Assembly (NCBI GenBank): GCA_905221605.1
Contig: CAJNDS010000634.1
Span: 1 to 52,500 of the forward strand
DNA from: Symbiodinium natans
Taxonomy: Eukaryota; Sar; Dinophyceae; Suessiales; Symbiodiniaceae
Length of the DNA stretch: 52,500 nucleotides
Direction of reading: 5' to 3'
This document shows positions 1 through 12,719 of this stretch, in pieces (the stretch's first letter is position 1; every line of letters starts with the position of its first letter). The notes beneath the pieces were generated by a model. It did no database searches and was not told the DNA's origin. It worked only from the letters and a program-made list of their open reading frames with translations. A program made the position numbers and the translations under genes.

Positions 1-25
1 CCTAAACCCTAAACCCTTTGGTGCC

Positions 26-56
<31 letters not shown>

Positions 57-355
57 GCTTCCGTCTGCATGCAAGTCTTATGATTTTGGTCACCTGCATG
101 GGTGGAAGCAGGCCGACACGAATTGGGCTGACTAAGAGTTTTCGGGTCTTTCGTGACATTTGTGAAGATGAATACACTTAAGGACATTTAGAGGCGAACG
201 GCGACGGGAGCTACTAGTAGGCGCATTTTCCACATCTCATCCTTGATCCAGAACGCCAAGCTACCCCTTACACCCATCAGGCCCAAGCCGAACAGTTTAA
301 AAAACAACTCCGAATCTAGAAGCCTCTTTGCTACGCCGATGCCCGGAACGCTTGG

Positions 356-725
356 CCCTAAACCCTAAACCCTAAACCCTAAACCCTAAACCCTAAACCC
401 TAAACCCTAAACCCTAAACCCTAAACCATACACCCTAAACCCTAAACCCTAAACCCTAAACCCTAAACCCTAAACCCTAAACCCTAAACCCGAGGCCCAG
501 CAGCCATAATATGCGACAAGCTGGAGCTCTCCGCAGCAAGGAGGACCTTTGAGCTTCAAGGCTTTGAAGGTTTTAAGTCGGTTCTAATTGGGTTGGCTTA
601 GGGTTTAGGGTTTAGGGTTTAGGGTTTAGGGTTTAGGGTTTAGGGTTTAGGGTTTAGGGTTTAGGGTTTAGGGTTTAGGGTTTAGGGGTTTAGGGTTTAG
701 GGTTTTGGGGTTTAGGGTTTAGGGT
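356..725. repeat. Telomere-type cassette: CCCTAAA array, 106 bp island, TTTAGGG array
   Basis: About 136 bp of CCCTAAA (one CCATACA variant) to 491, unique island 492-597, then about 128 bp of TTTAGGG from 598. The arrays face outward as at the two ends of a linear chromosome. The window also starts with a partial CCCTAAA run. Confidence 0.9.
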
Positions 726-2263
726 GAGATTCGGGGATGAAGGGCGGAGGCGCCTGAAATGACAAAATATTCTTATCGAGGAAGAATTCGTGTCGACATG
801 CCGGGGCCAAACTCACGGTAGTCCTCCCCTAAACCCCTAAACCCAAACCCTGAACCCTAAACCCTAAACCCTGAACCCTGAACCCTAAAATTTCAAAAAC
901 CGCCGGCCTTGCCTCCGGCATTGAAACTGATTCTTCAAGTTTTGGCAACGAAGTCGCAAAACATCCAGTGTCATCAAACATCATCACCCGTCGTAAAGAA
1001 AGTAGCATCAGCAACCCCGTCCGCGTTTCTAAGAAAGCTCGAAACACTATAAGGGGACCCCAAACTGTGAACTCTCCTCACTCATCTCCCAACCCCAGCC
1101 TTACCCCAAACCCGAAACCGCCCAGTGGCGATCGAGGCCAGCATGAGGCAGCCGAGAACAGTTCCGAGAAGCAGCTCATACCACGTGTAGACGCCGGTGC
1201 CTGCCCATGTATCCGCTCAGGCTTAGTGTTTAAGCTGTTTTGGGGCTTCACGGCTTGGATTGAACGGCTGTTCTAGAAGAGAATGGGAGACCTGAGGACC
1301 AAGGACAAGGGGAGCAAAGGACCACGCCCCAAGACTAAGCCAACAAACTTTGAAACTGCTGAGTCTTGCATGCTAGTGTTTAGCAGTTTCAGGTTTGGGT
1401 TTAGGGTTTTTGGCATGGTCACCTGGTTGTTTATGGAACATGATTTGCGACACAAATGCCTCGGCATCATAGCTGCGGCCGACTCACCCCAGTGCCCAAC
1501 ACACTGCGCGGTTGAAGGGTCCGGGCAACAGCAAAACCTCCAAAGCTGTACACCTCTAGAACTCGGGGGGGATGGACCTTGGGCTTTATACATTTATACC
1601 CAAGACCTACGGTTTAGGTCCGAAGCTTAGGGTTTAGGGTTTAGGGTAGCTGGCAGGGATGCTGGAACCTACACCTCCGAACTAGCCCCCTAAGTGCTTT
1701 CACGGCGCTGGCCATGGTCAGGTAAACGGTGAAGTCATCGAGGCCTTGGTGTTGGCAGAAAGGTCTTGGTAGCGCTCGCTCGGAAGTGCTGTAAGGGCCT
1801 AGGGTCTAGGGTTCAGAAACATGTAAAAGCTGTTGGACAGAGCTTTGCTTTGCATGGTCTGCTTTGGAATGGAAAGTCAAGCGGCCGCAAACCGTAAACT
1901 AAAGGTTGCATTTCAGGATTTTGGGTTTGGGGCCTTGCGGTTTTGAGCGAAGGGCTTAAGAATTTCATGTTGGAGGGCTTTGGGGTTCAGGCTTCCTGGC
2001 TTAGGATTGAGGGTTATCCTGCATTATTCCACCTAGGCACCACACATTCAACTGAAGCAAGGCCCAGGACCTAAAATCGTAAAGCCCGAAGCCCCAAACC
2101 CGCATCAATTGATCCCGAGTCCCTAAACCCTAAACCCTAAAACCTTTGATGCCTAAACTACGGATTAACGCCTGAGATCCGAAGCAAAAATGCACCTCAA
2201 CCTTAAAGTGACAACTTGTACGTGCGGTCGAGGCCAAGGATTTGGACTCGAAAAGCCCTAGAA
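726..2263. other. Gene-poor stretch with scattered telomere-type fragments
   Basis: Short CCCTAAA (834-888, 2123-2145) and TTTAGGG (1621-1646) runs. Open frames exist at 968-1276 and 1283-1630 but lack recognisable content. No gene called. Confidence 0.5.
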
Positions 2264-2659
2264 CCGCAAACCCCTAACCCCTAAACCCCTAAACCTCTAA
2301 ACCCCTAAACCCTAAACCCCTAAACCTTTAAACTCCTAAACCCCAAACCCCAAACCCCCAAACCCCAAACCCCTAAAGCCCTAAAGCCCTAAAGCCCTAA
2401 CGCCCTAAAGCCCTAAAGCCCTAAAGCCCTAAAGCCCTAAAGCCCTAAACCCTAAACCCCATACCCTAAACCCCAAACAGATGGTTCCAGGGCTGAGGTT
2501 TGAGGGCGAGGTCTTGGACCAGCCGCTGCCCAGTATGGCCACGACCACGATGCCCCTGCCTCAATTTAGGTTTAGGGTTTAGGGTTTAGGGTTTAGGGTT
2601 TAGGGTTTAGGGTTTAGGGTTTAGGGTTTAGGGGGTTTAGGGTTTAGGGCTTAGGGAAG
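2264..2659. repeat. Telomere-type cassette with CCCCTAAA and AAAGCCCT variants
   Basis: CCCCTAAA and AAAGCCCT variants (2264-2478), island 2479-2565, TTTAGGG array 2566-2659. Confidence 0.85.
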
Positions 2660-5600
2660 CTGTCCAGGGCTTTGGGGGTTCAGGATTTAGAGTTTTATTG
2701 TCTAGGGTCTAGCCTTTTTGGCTTTGGCTTTTGGGTTTCCCCTGCTTGCAAATCTTGATGGTCTCAGGGTTTCTTGGGCCGAGTTACTCTTACGGCTGGA
2801 GACACAGATTGACGTAAGGATTTGCTTACATAGCAGTTAGGGTTCGGTTTACGTTGGAGTTTACGATAATCGCCCGCGTTCCGCGTAGTCCACCCCAGGG
2901 GGGGAGAAAGAAGCCCTCAACCTGAACCCCAAACCCTGAACCCTAAGCCCTAAAACCTAAACCCGCCAATGAACCACAGGGGGGAGAAGGGTAAACCCGA
3001 AACCTTAACCGCTTTAACCCTGAACCGTAAACCCAGCACGAACCACAGGGGGGAGAGGGGAAACCGTAAACCTACCATTACCCCAAACCTTGAACCCTAA
3101 ACTCGAAACTCACCGCGAACCAATGGACCAAGCGGTCCGAGTATGCTGGCTCATGGAGACCCCCAGATAGTAGGATCTCCTTACAATTAAAGACACCAAA
3201 AAGGTACCCCGAATATCGTAAACCCCCCCCCCCCCCATAGAAGTTGAAGGTTGTAGGGTAGACCAGCACTACATCCTCCACCAAGACCCACCGAGGGCAA
3301 GCACGGAAAAGCCGGCGGGTGTGAGGCAAACCATCACCCACCACGACAACGCTTCCAGTGGAAAGTTTATGGTTTAGGGTTTAGCGTTTAGGGTTTAGGG
3401 GGTAGTACGGTAGTAGATATAATGTGCTGCGGCTTAAAGCATGCTAGACTGGTTGGAATCTTCCCTGCTAGATCCCAAAACACTGCGCCTGTCACTGAGG
3501 GCCAGACGCATCCCCCGCGAAGGGCTTTCACATTCAGGATTCCCCCCTTCCGGCGCGGCCTTGCATTTTGCTTGGGGCTTGGGCTGGTATGGCTAAGCAG
3601 TGGGAAGACATCTGATAGACTGCTTTAGGCTTTCGAGTCTTTCGAGTAGGGTTGCAGGAAGAAGCTCTGGGAAGAACTCTCAAATCGAATCACAACTTTC
3701 GGGGTTGGGGCGTATGTTTGTTCAGCATGACCAGCTTGGGGTTCATTGCAATTTTAAGATCTCCATTTTTTAATACAACCAGCTTACTACCATCTACTCT
3801 TGGGAGCGGGAGCTGTTCCCAAATTCAATAACTCCGCCCGGGCTTCCGCAGCTTCTTCTGCGTACACATCGCTGCTATGTAGGAGCACTCAGTGCTTTGT
3901 GTCGAGGGTCTGTAGACCCAAGGAAGCACGCGGTGCAAGTCCCAGTTCTTGGGTTTGTATCTTCCAGGAGGTTGTGGAGTCCACGCCAGAGCTGTGTGGC
4001 AGCGGGCTCTGCAAACTAGGGCCCCTCATGGGGGTCACCACATGAAGCCGCACAATGGAGCTTCCGTCCCCAGTAGACTTGCATAGAGAACAGGAAGTTT
4101 GGAAGAACTAGGCAAAGCAAAGTGGCATGTAAAGCAGGACCAAAGAAAGGCGCAAGTACTGAAGCGCTTTTCAAGCCCTCCAACCGAGAAATACCAATTC
4201 TGAACCAATACCTCGAACACCCAGCCAGCCATCCATCCTTCCAATGTGCTTGCCCTGTAAGATTTGGCTCAAAAACCAAGCCTGCACAGTTAACATCCCT
4301 ACGCCCCTTCGGACGTTCGGGACGGCGTGATTTCTGCAGTCCTCGTCCGTCTCGCCATCCTTATCGTCGTCACTTGGTGCCAGACCACCTTTGCAATTGA
4401 AAAGTTCGGGGACAGAGCTGGTCCCGTCAGCTAACCCTAAACCCTAAAAACCCAAAAACCCAAAACGCCAAAAACCCCAAAACCCAAAAACCCTACATAA
4501 ACTCTAAAACCCTCAACCCTAAACGGCCCTAAACCCTCGGCGTGAGGGGCTTTGGAGATCTGCCAGCAAAAGAGATGACACCTTTTTAGGGTTTAGGGTT
4601 TAGGGTTTAGCGCTGAATGCTCCTGAAAATCATAAGCTCCGCAGGCCAGCTGCAGCGGGGGTAGGCTTGGGGGATGTTGGGGTCTGCTGAAGAACTAGAC
4701 CCAAGAGTAAGCTAGGAATGAAAGGGAACCTAGACCCAAGAGTAACCCAGGAATGAAAGGGACACCTAAACCCGAGAAGAAGAACGGAATCGGAATAAGG
4801 GACTGCTCGGGGTCCTTGAGAATCGGACCTCTTGCTACAGGCTTTTTGGGAATGATTTGTTCGGTGTTCCTTCTCCAATACCTTTCCTTCGAGCCGTTTT
4901 GGCCTGTGTGACGCATCGTTTTTTGACAAATTCTGGGTCCTCTTCAACTTCTTCAGCTTCCGTACAGGTCTCGAGCTCAACCCTTCATCTAGGCAGAGCA
5001 AAAAGAGGCCTGGAGTGTCTTTCATCAGCTCTCCCAGACCTTCCCATCCGCAGAACAAGCCTTTTGGAGTCATACGTGTGCGACGCCGGGCTGGCTTAGA
5101 CAAGCATGCAATATTTTGCCAGGCAGGAGGGATTGAGCCAATTTACTTTTCATCATTGAGGGTTTTTAAAAGAAATTTGCTAACCCATCGCAACGGCAGG
5201 CTCTAGGTCGACTCTAGGTGGACCACGCACAACTTCTATGTAAGTTTGTCTTGTGGGTATTGGGTTCAGGGTTTGCAGGATTTAGGTTTAGGGGCTAGTG
5301 TACCTAGGCTCAATCACCACATAGCACTAGTCGTGTAAAAAGGCGGAACTATGTAAGACTCGAAGACGTGTTTCTTCTCCGGTCTGGATTTCAAAGCACA
5401 ACCTGTGGAAGTGGCTGAAACTGCGTGGAACAAACATGTTCAGAAACAAATTCCTTCCGCAAAGCAAAAAGCACGCAAGCATGCATAGTAGTGTAGATAC
5501 GAGCAATCTACCATGCAGCAATGCTGAAAGCCCGAGTCTAGATACTGCGGATCATAACTTCTTGGTTCCAAACGGTGATGCAAGAGCTTGCTATTGTTGC

Positions 5601-5821
5601 TTGGGATGCTTTTAAACATCCCGTCTTACATCAACGCTTGCTTGCGCCTCGTCCTTGCCGTGATCTTCAGAACGCGAAGAGCACGCAAGGGAATGACGAG
5701 TTAGCTCGAGTGATTCGGACTCTGCTGCGCAGGGATGTCAAGACAACAGAAACCGGCGAGCGTCGCGTTTCTGGATACTGGACTTGTCAAGAGGAGTTTC
5801 CGGTCAGGAGTTGTCATTATA
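2660..5821. other. Gene-poor stretch
   Basis: Holds a CCACAGGGGGGAGA motif repeated around 2880-3060, a family T5 element with a poly-C run (3155-3237), CCCTAAA/CCCAAAA runs (4430-4530), and a direct repeat of CTAGACCCAAGAGTAA (about 4690-4750). One weak exon is listed separately (4904-4969). No gene recognised. Confidence 0.5.
4904..4969 (-). CDS. Possible exon, acidic (TCTEAEEVEEDPEFVKKRCVTQ)
   Basis: 66 nt with GC donor CACAG|GCC. The acceptor CTCGAG|ACC lacks the usual following G. No second copy and no neighbour exon. Confidence 0.2.
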
Positions 5822-6440
5822 ACCCCTAAACCCTAAACCCTAAACCCTAAACCCTAAACCCTAAACCCTAAACCCTAAACCCTAAACCGTAAACCCTAAA
5901 CCCTAAACCCTAAACCCTAAACCCAAGCCCTGAACCCTGAGCCCTGAACCCTAAACCCTAATCGGCCCGAAGCCCTAGTCCAGGTACTCAGTCGAGACTC
6001 AGGGCTTCAACCAGCCGTCCTCATAGGCGAGGTGGATCCTTGTGTGAGCTTCAGGGTTTAGGGTTTAGGGTTTAGGGTTTAGGGTTTAGGGTTTAGGGTT
6101 TAGGGTGAGCTACCGGCTGCCGCTTTCGGGGCTCGTTTGGTTTCGGGTTTCAGGTTTACGGCGGGCTGCGCAAGATTTGATGTAAGTCACTTTGGCAATG
6201 TTGCAGATTAGCCTCGAAGCCCTAAACCCTAAACCCTAAACCCTAAACCCTAAACACTAAACCCTAAACCCTAAGCCCCTTACAAGACCACTAGCCCCAC
6301 CCCCGCGGAGGTGACCGGGTGCCTTGGCGCTTAAAGCTATTGCTCTTCTCTCCTGCTCTCGAAGACTGTAAGAAAAAGAGCCCCTGAGTTCAAAGAACAT
6401 CCCCATACCGGGTTTCGGGTTTAGGGTCCAGGGTTTAGGG
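5822..6440. repeat. Two consecutive telomere-type cassettes
   Basis: CCCTAAA 5822-5963, island, TTTAGGG 6054-6106; then CCCTAAA 6219-6275, island, short TTTAGGG 6418-6440. Confidence 0.85.
6006..6038 (-). CDS. Possible exon, IHLAYEDGWL
   Basis: 33 nt island between a CCCTAAA array (5822-5963) and a TTTAGGG array (6054-6106), with acceptor ACAAG|GAT and GC donor TTGAA|GCCCTG. Isolated. Confidence 0.25.
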
Positions 6441-9419
6441 TCTACCCTATATCCCCATCGTGCAATATGTTTCGACGAGCCAGACAGCCTACTCCTTGAC
6501 GTGGCACACAGAAACTCTTGTCGGTGTGGCTCTTGCTGCGAGTCGCTGCCGGGATGATAGCTAGCCTTACCTATCAAACTCGCGCCGGGCGAGATTCGCA
6601 AGCGCTAATGTGGTCTAATCGTACTTACAAGTGTTTATGTAGGTGAAGCTAAGGGCTTGGCTGCCGCTATCCGCTTCTACTTCCCTACTGTCGGCTCCTC
6701 AGCAGTCTGAACTTTTCTGGCATTGTGGTTGTGCTGGCAGTCACTTGTGCGGTGTTTTTTGCCAACGCCCGGGGCGGGGGGGGGGGGGGCGGGAGGAGTA
6801 CATGTCCGGGCTTAGGCATCAGGGTGTAGGGAACGTGCGGGAATCATGCGGCTGAAAATTCGGCTTAGTGTTACCCACTTGCCTCAGGAGCCACATTGTA
6901 AAATCTAAACATCGCAGATCCTTAAGCCCCCAGCTTGCCAGGCTCTAAACAAATTCAGGCCTACTGCAAGCACGCCCTCAACACTAGACCCTGAAAGCTT
7001 GCATTGGAGATTCATTTTGTGCTCTTCCATTATCCAGCAACCCCTCGACCCTGAACCCTAAACTCTTGCAAGGTCCAGATGTAAACCCTGAACCCTAACC
7101 CTAAGCCCTACAAACCCTAAACCCTAAACCCTAAGTTAGAAAAGCTCGATGCCCAAGCCCTAAGAGCCCTAAACCCCATAGAACACTACACTCTACACCC
7201 GCCCTAAACCCTGAACCTGCTGCCTACAACGAGTTGCCGAGCCGCGAGAACACTAACAACAGGCAGCCAGCTATCATATTCAACCACCACTTCCTCTGTG
7301 GGAGAGTGAGGGAAGTGGGTGAGGGGGGCTTCCACGTTTTGGGAGAGCAATCCTTGAGGTCAATCCTTGTGGATGGGCATGATTGACGATTGTGTCCACA
7401 GCCAAAGCTATTCGGTACCAAAGCCCGGCATTAACTTGGCCACCGGCCCACGACAGTCATGAGAAGAACGATGCTTGGGAGAGGGGGGAGGTAATTACAT
7501 TACATGGTGACGATGACCATGGCACTTCTGAGTGTCAGGACGCCCAGCTTGAAAGGGGCGATGATGTCAAGACGTAAGAAGCAGTAAACTGAACTTGCAG
7601 AAAGCCATAACACCAGACTGTCCTTTTAGAACCATACTGCCATAAATAAATCCTCCCCAACCCCTCCCACCCCTAAACCCCACTCCCGAAGAGTTGTTCG
7701 GGGTTGAGGGCGTTGCGTTCTCTGGAAGCCGTGAGGATCAGAGGTATCTGTCGCAGTTACAGTGAACTCGGAGATTCCGCATGCAGCATCAGGCATTGCA
7801 AGTGTCGCACACATGTATGGTGTGTCTTAATCGCACAAGAAAATGATGCATTCGGGCTTGGGAGTACATGCTTGGAACTTGGATACTGCCCTCGGTAATA
7901 AAAGTTAAGCTGCCCTACCCAGCCAGGGGGCGAAGGGCAACCCACTCTCGGGTGAAAGGAAAAACGAAATCCGACGATTCTGTCATCATATTCCGCCCCT
8001 TTCAAGTGAAAGCATCCCGACCTTTGCCGCCATGGGGCAGCTCTGCTGTTTGCCGACCTGTTGTTTTGGCCATGGTCAGTGGGCGGGGAAGGAGTCTGGA
8101 TGTAGGGTTTCCGGCCAGCACACGAGGGGTTTGATACCTGCCCTTCCTCGTCGGACAGCCTTGCAAGTATTCGCCGTTAGCTGCCTGCATTGAAAAGGCC
8201 ACGGCATATCTTGTTTCTTATGGTCATAGATTCTATGCTCACAACATGTGACAACCAAATTTCCACGGCCAGGTTGCCATGGATCCGTACAGTACAGCCT
8301 TGTCTTGGCCCTAGCTATCTTACGCACAGCCTCGAAAGGGCAAGAGCAGTAGAGAAGACAAGAATATGAAACAACCCGAAAAAGGGAGTGAATGATCATC
8401 CCAGCGAGCCATCGCATGAACAAGCAAACTAGCAAACAAGCGAACAAACAAAGACAGCAAGCAAACAAGTAAGTCAACGAACAACCAGATGCTAGGCTAT
8501 TTACTGCGAACGTCCCCAGCCTGCGCAATTTAGGGCTGGGCACTACAGTGAACTCTGCAGGTTTCTCTGTGGGTGTGCACTCTTGCAGACCCGGGTGAGG
8601 AACATACCTGAAAGTCGAATCTAACGATCCCACGACGCGCTTCGCGCGCTAGGAGTGTGCACTCCAGGATCCTGGATCATGGGTTAGGGTTTAGGGGTTT
8701 AGGGTTTTAGGGTTTGGGGTTTCGGGTTTGGGGTTTAGGGTTTAGGGTTTAGGAGACCATCATACTCTTCGTGTGGGATCCTCCGCTCCAGGCTCCAGGG
8801 ACAGGTGCGATCAGTCCAGCGATTCTATGTAGGATTCTCTGAGTCTTGAAGGGGCGGGTGGGCACGAAAACGGTGACTGGAGGCGTGATCTGTGGAATTC
8901 TCTGTGCTTGCGTCCCTCCAGGGTTCACTTGTGTTGTGGGACTTCTTGCTGAATTCTGTTTCGGGATACGTGCTCCAATGATGTTCAGTGACCTTCTCTG
9001 CGGGGTTCTCCGGGGTTGGGCACTCTCGGGATGCTCTGCGTGATGCTCTAAGATTCTGAATACAACACTCATGTGGGATCCTGCAACATGACGAACCGCG
9101 AGCCCAAAATTGATTCCCGAACAAGAAAAGCACAAACCACAACAAAGTGGTGCAAGACAAAGCATCGTCAACCGCAACGCTGAACGAGAGAAGGTGCCGC
9201 CACCACAGCAGCAGCTCAAACACTAGCACCAGCTAGCCCCGCGCCCCGGCCCCGCCCCCACAGAGAGGCAGAGAGACACAGGGACAGAGACAGAGAAAGA
9301 CACACCGAGAGAGACTGACAGAGAGGCGGGCAGGCAGGCCGGCAAGCAGACAGAAACAGGAAGAGATTCGAGCATGGGGAGGGGGAAAGGCAGAAACAAT
9401 AGCACAACAGGCCCGGCGC
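6441..9419. other. Gene-poor stretch with low-complexity DNA
   Basis: G run at 6775-6789, CCCTAAA fragments 7080-7210, a degenerate CAAAC/CAAGC simple repeat (about 8415-8490), TTTAGGG array 8688-8755, degenerate CTCTG-type minisatellite (about 8830-9050) and GACAGA simple repeat (9255-9365). Long open frames here are driven by these repeats. Confidence 0.5.
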
Positions 9420-9501
9420 CTGTCATCGTGTTGGTCAGCAACCCAACACAGGCCGCGATCGAGACGAGCCCGGCCACGCTGAGGGCATAGAGCATCACAA
9501 C
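9420..9501 (-). CDS. Possible exon encoding one membrane helix
   Basis: 82 nt, acceptor CTCACCAG|GTT and GC donor GACAG|GCGCCG. The peptide VVMLYALSVAGLVSIAACVG continues with LLTNTMT: a 20-residue hydrophobic helix with a polar end. No neighbouring exon was found, so no family can be named. Confidence 0.4.
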
Positions 9502-11469
9502 CTGGTGAGGTAGGGCGCTAAGGTTGAGAGCTTGAGGATTTGAGAATGGAGCTTGTGAAGGAAACAGCATGGTGCAGCAACAGCAAGCGTGCTCACGCGT
9601 GTGTCTGGGAGGCTCGATACTCCTTGTAGCTACTCAATGGATAACGGGACTGCCCCAAGTACTTTGCTAGGTCTTTACCTCGGCTGTCTCCGTTCGCGTT
9701 TCCATACGCCTTGCTCTTCTGCTTCGTCTCCTTCCCGATCCATCTTGTCTCTCTTGGTGGCCCGGTATCCATGCCAAGAATACGGGTACCCTTCTGTGGC
9801 TTGGTTACTTTTTCAGGGAACCTTGAACCAACAACCGGGGAAAAGGGCACCATTGGGCCACGAAGCTCTTGGAACTGGATCTATCGCACGTCTCCCTTCT
9901 TGCTTCTTCTTGGACGCGGTGGTGGGATGGACAGCTTGACGACCCTAAAATCTGAACCCACCAAAACCAAAAAAAACTTGCCCTAAACCCTAAACCTAAA
10001 CCCTGAAACCCTAAGCCTTCATCAAACCCCAAATCCATCTCCGTGCAGAAGATCCGAGTCGAGGTGCCCAAGCCTTTTGAAGACGGGTCTTTTCCTGAGC
10101 GCGCGGTTTAGCGTTTAGGTTTTATTCTTGAGGGTCGAGGGCTTGAGTTGAAGCGTTTGGCGGCGCAAGACGGAAGACAAAGCCCTGCGGAGTGCCACGG
10201 CATAAGTAGTGATAGGTAAGGTAACCTATATGACAATTGGACCGTTCTCACCTCAACTAAGGTACTTATAACCCTGCTTCTAACTACCCATGAACCTTCA
10301 AGTGCGTGCCGCAAATCGCAACTCCTGAACACGGTGCAATTGAAAAATCTCGGACCGAAGGTTCGCGGGCAACGAACGGTGCCAGCCAAACCAGGTCGTC
10401 CGATCCAAGGCTAACCTGTCCAAAGGAATAACGAGATTCACAAGAACAAGCAAAAGAAGGAGGCCAGAAAGGAAAAGACTCTCTCTCTCTCTCTCTTTTT
10501 AATGTTGGCGCGTATTTCCCTTTCAGGCAGGATGTTGTGTGTACGTGCATATATATATATATATATACTATATTACCTACATATACATACACATAGCCAC
10601 GGTAGGCTCAAGGCCGCCGCTTCTCGCCCTTGCAGGAGGTCTAGAGTGGTGGGGGGGGGTGGGTGTAGCATTTGGGCCAGACTCTTTGGTTTCATGAAAC
10701 AACCTCCGGGGCTGAGGCTGAAGGCTTGGGCAGATGCTTGGCCAGTTCGCTCATGACCAACTTACGACTTGTTTGGGGATCCTAGTGGCAAACGTTCCCC
10801 GTGACCCACAACCCCTGAAACGTCACCCGACATGAACCCTAAACCCTAAATCCTAAACCCTAAACCCTAGACCCTAGACCCTAAACCCTAAACCTGTTAC
10901 TACACCAGGAAACTGGACTCTAGCTGATCCCTCCCTCCCTGAGCCTTCGTGCTCCTGATCATACCAAGGCCCAGGTCCATCCAAGCCTTGCCCCTCCCGT
11001 TTCCTCCCCCCCCAAACCCTAAACCCTAAACCCCCTGAACCCTAAACCCTAGACCCTAAACCCTAATTAGACCCTAGACCCTAAACCCTAAACCCTGGAC
11101 CCTAAACCCTAAACCCTACACCCCCCAGCCTTCAGCAAGGCCGCTGCCCCCGTAAGGCCCGCGACTTTGAACAACGTTGGCTGCGTGGGCGGATGGGCCC
11201 AGACTGTGGCGGCCAACCTCTCCTCAGATCTCTCAAGTTCAGGGTTTAGGGTTTAGGGTTTAGGGAACATCCCTTATACTAACAGTCCTTAACTAGGCAT
11301 TATAATGGGGGGTACTAGAATTCCTATTACAGACTGCTAGGGGGAAATTCCAAGTTGAACAAACAGTTCTCAGACGGATGGCGGAAACAGTTCGAAGATA
11401 TTGACCTGGAGAGGTTGTGAAACCATGAACGCCCAACAAAGGCTAACACGAATAGTGAGCGAAACGCTT
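9502..11469. other. Gene-poor stretch
   Basis: Contains a T1 element (9752-9864), a T4 half-element (about 10201-10303), TC and AT microsatellites (10483-10570), CCCTAAA/CCCTAGA runs (10835-10890, 11015-11130) and a T3 element (11264-11350). No gene recognised. Confidence 0.5.
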
Positions 11470-11578
11470 TAAGTTTTAGGGCACCCTAAACCCTAAACCC
11501 TAAACCCCAAACCCGAAACCCGAAACCCGAAACCCTAAACCCCAAACCCGAAACCCTAAGCCGGCAAGGCTCCTTCAG

Positions 11579-11617
11579 CTGCTGAAAGGGATGCATGACA
11601 CTCTCCAGCCGGGCCTT
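11579..11617 (-). CDS. Possible exon, KARLESVMHPFQQ
   Basis: Diverged copy of the block at 12235-12273 (shared TGAGCCTGCTCCA and AAGGCCC-GCTGGAGAG). The donor is not clear. Cassette: CCCTAAA at 11470-11555, TTTAGGG/TTTGGGG at 11697-11936. Confidence 0.3.
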
Positions 11618-11696
11618 CTCCTTCTTCCCCGATTGGAGCAGGCTCACCCCGTCACCCGGGCATGAAGTCTTCGCCTCTGCAGCCAGCTTCATGCCA

Positions 11697-11936
11697 GGGT
11701 TTGGGGTTTGGGGTTTGGGGTTTGGGGTTTAGGGTTTAGGGTTTAGGGTTTGGGGTTTAGGGTTTAGGGTTTAGGGTTTAGGGTTTGGGGTTTGGGGTTT
11801 GGGGTTTGGGGTTTGGGGTTTGGGGTTTGGGGTTTGGGGTTTGGGGTTTGGGGTTTGGGGTTTGGGGTTTGGGGTTTGGGGTTTGGGGTTTGGGGTTTGG
11901 GGTTTGGGGTTCAGGGTTTAGGGTTCAGGGTTTAGG
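11697..11936. repeat. Homogenised TTTGGGG variant array
   Basis: A block of mostly GGGTTTG heptamers instead of TTTAGGG, about 34 units. A second such block is at 12345-12425. In translation it gives the repeating GLGFGVW peptide, which is not a protein. Confidence 0.95.
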
Positions 11937-12117
11937 GGATTTTGGAGGCTTTTACAAAGTAACCCAGGCCTCCAACCAGCTCCCCATTACACCCCAACAA
12001 AAGAAGGCTTCCAGAAGTATCCTGTGGAAGTGTGGAGCGTAACATCCCTAAACCCTAAACCCCAAACCCTAAACCCTAAACCCTGAGCCCTGAGCCCTAA
12101 ACCCTAAACCCTAAAAA

Positions 12118-12118
<1 letters not shown>

Positions 12119-12210
<92 letters not shown>
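12119..12210. repeat. (CTG)n microsatellite, about 30 uninterrupted units
   Basis: 92 bp of perfect CTG (CAG on the minus strand), bordered by AAAAAT and TTTTTT, between a CCCTAAA array and a possible exon. Confidence 0.98.
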
Positions 12211-12212
<2 letters not shown>

Positions 12213-12234
12213 TTTGAAGCTAAGGCTCTTCCGC

Positions 12235-12273
12235 CTGCTCCTCGAGGGTCAAGACCCTCTCCAGCGGGGCCTT
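12235..12273 (-). CDS. Possible exon, KAPLERVLTLEEQ
   Basis: 39 nt, acceptor GCTGAG|AAG and GC donor GAGCAG|GCGGAA. The surrounding 100 bp resembles the block at 11573-11690. Flanked by CCCTAAA (12041-12116), a CTG repeat and a TTTAGGG/TTTGGGG array (12331-12441). Confidence 0.35.
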
Positions 12274-12719
12274 CTCAGCCCAGCCCGTGTGGAGCAGGCT
12301 CATCCCCAAAACCGGACATAGAGCCTGAGTAGGGTTTAGGGTTTAGGGTTTGGGGTTTGGGGTTTGGGGTTTGGGGTTTGGGGTTTGGGGTTTGGGGTTT
12401 GGGGTTTGGGGTTTGGGGTTTGGGGTTTAGGGTTTAGGGTTTAAAGTTAAAGCATCAGACCGCTGAAGCTATCCCAGGGTACCCTTGCCCTTCACCCGAA
12501 CACGATTCCCTTCCCATGGCCCCTACCCATCATTTTGACGGCATCCCACCCAAAACCCTAAACCCTAAACCCTGAACCCTGAACCCTGAACCCTAAACCC
12601 TCACCGACTCTGACCATCAGGAGACCATGCTCTGTCTTGCGCGAGGTGTTGATGTAAAGGCCCAAAGAGAATGCACAAATTATTTTACTTCGAACATCCC
12701 CACCCTCTCTAGAGATACT

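Noticed and set aside
1-725. True chromosome end at the left edge
   Set aside because: Arrays are short, occur in both orientations and recur throughout the window, so these are interstitial; nothing marks position 1 as a terminus.
8076-8633. 185-residue minus-strand frame with Cys/Leu-rich middle
   Set aside because: The hydrophobic part is a translation of the CAAAC/CAAGC simple repeat.
11785-12042. Open frame with repeated GLGFGVW
   Set aside because: Pure translation of TTTGGGG repeats. Similar GFRVQGLGFRV stretches elsewhere (829-1047, 3078-3344, 6257-6601) have the same cause.
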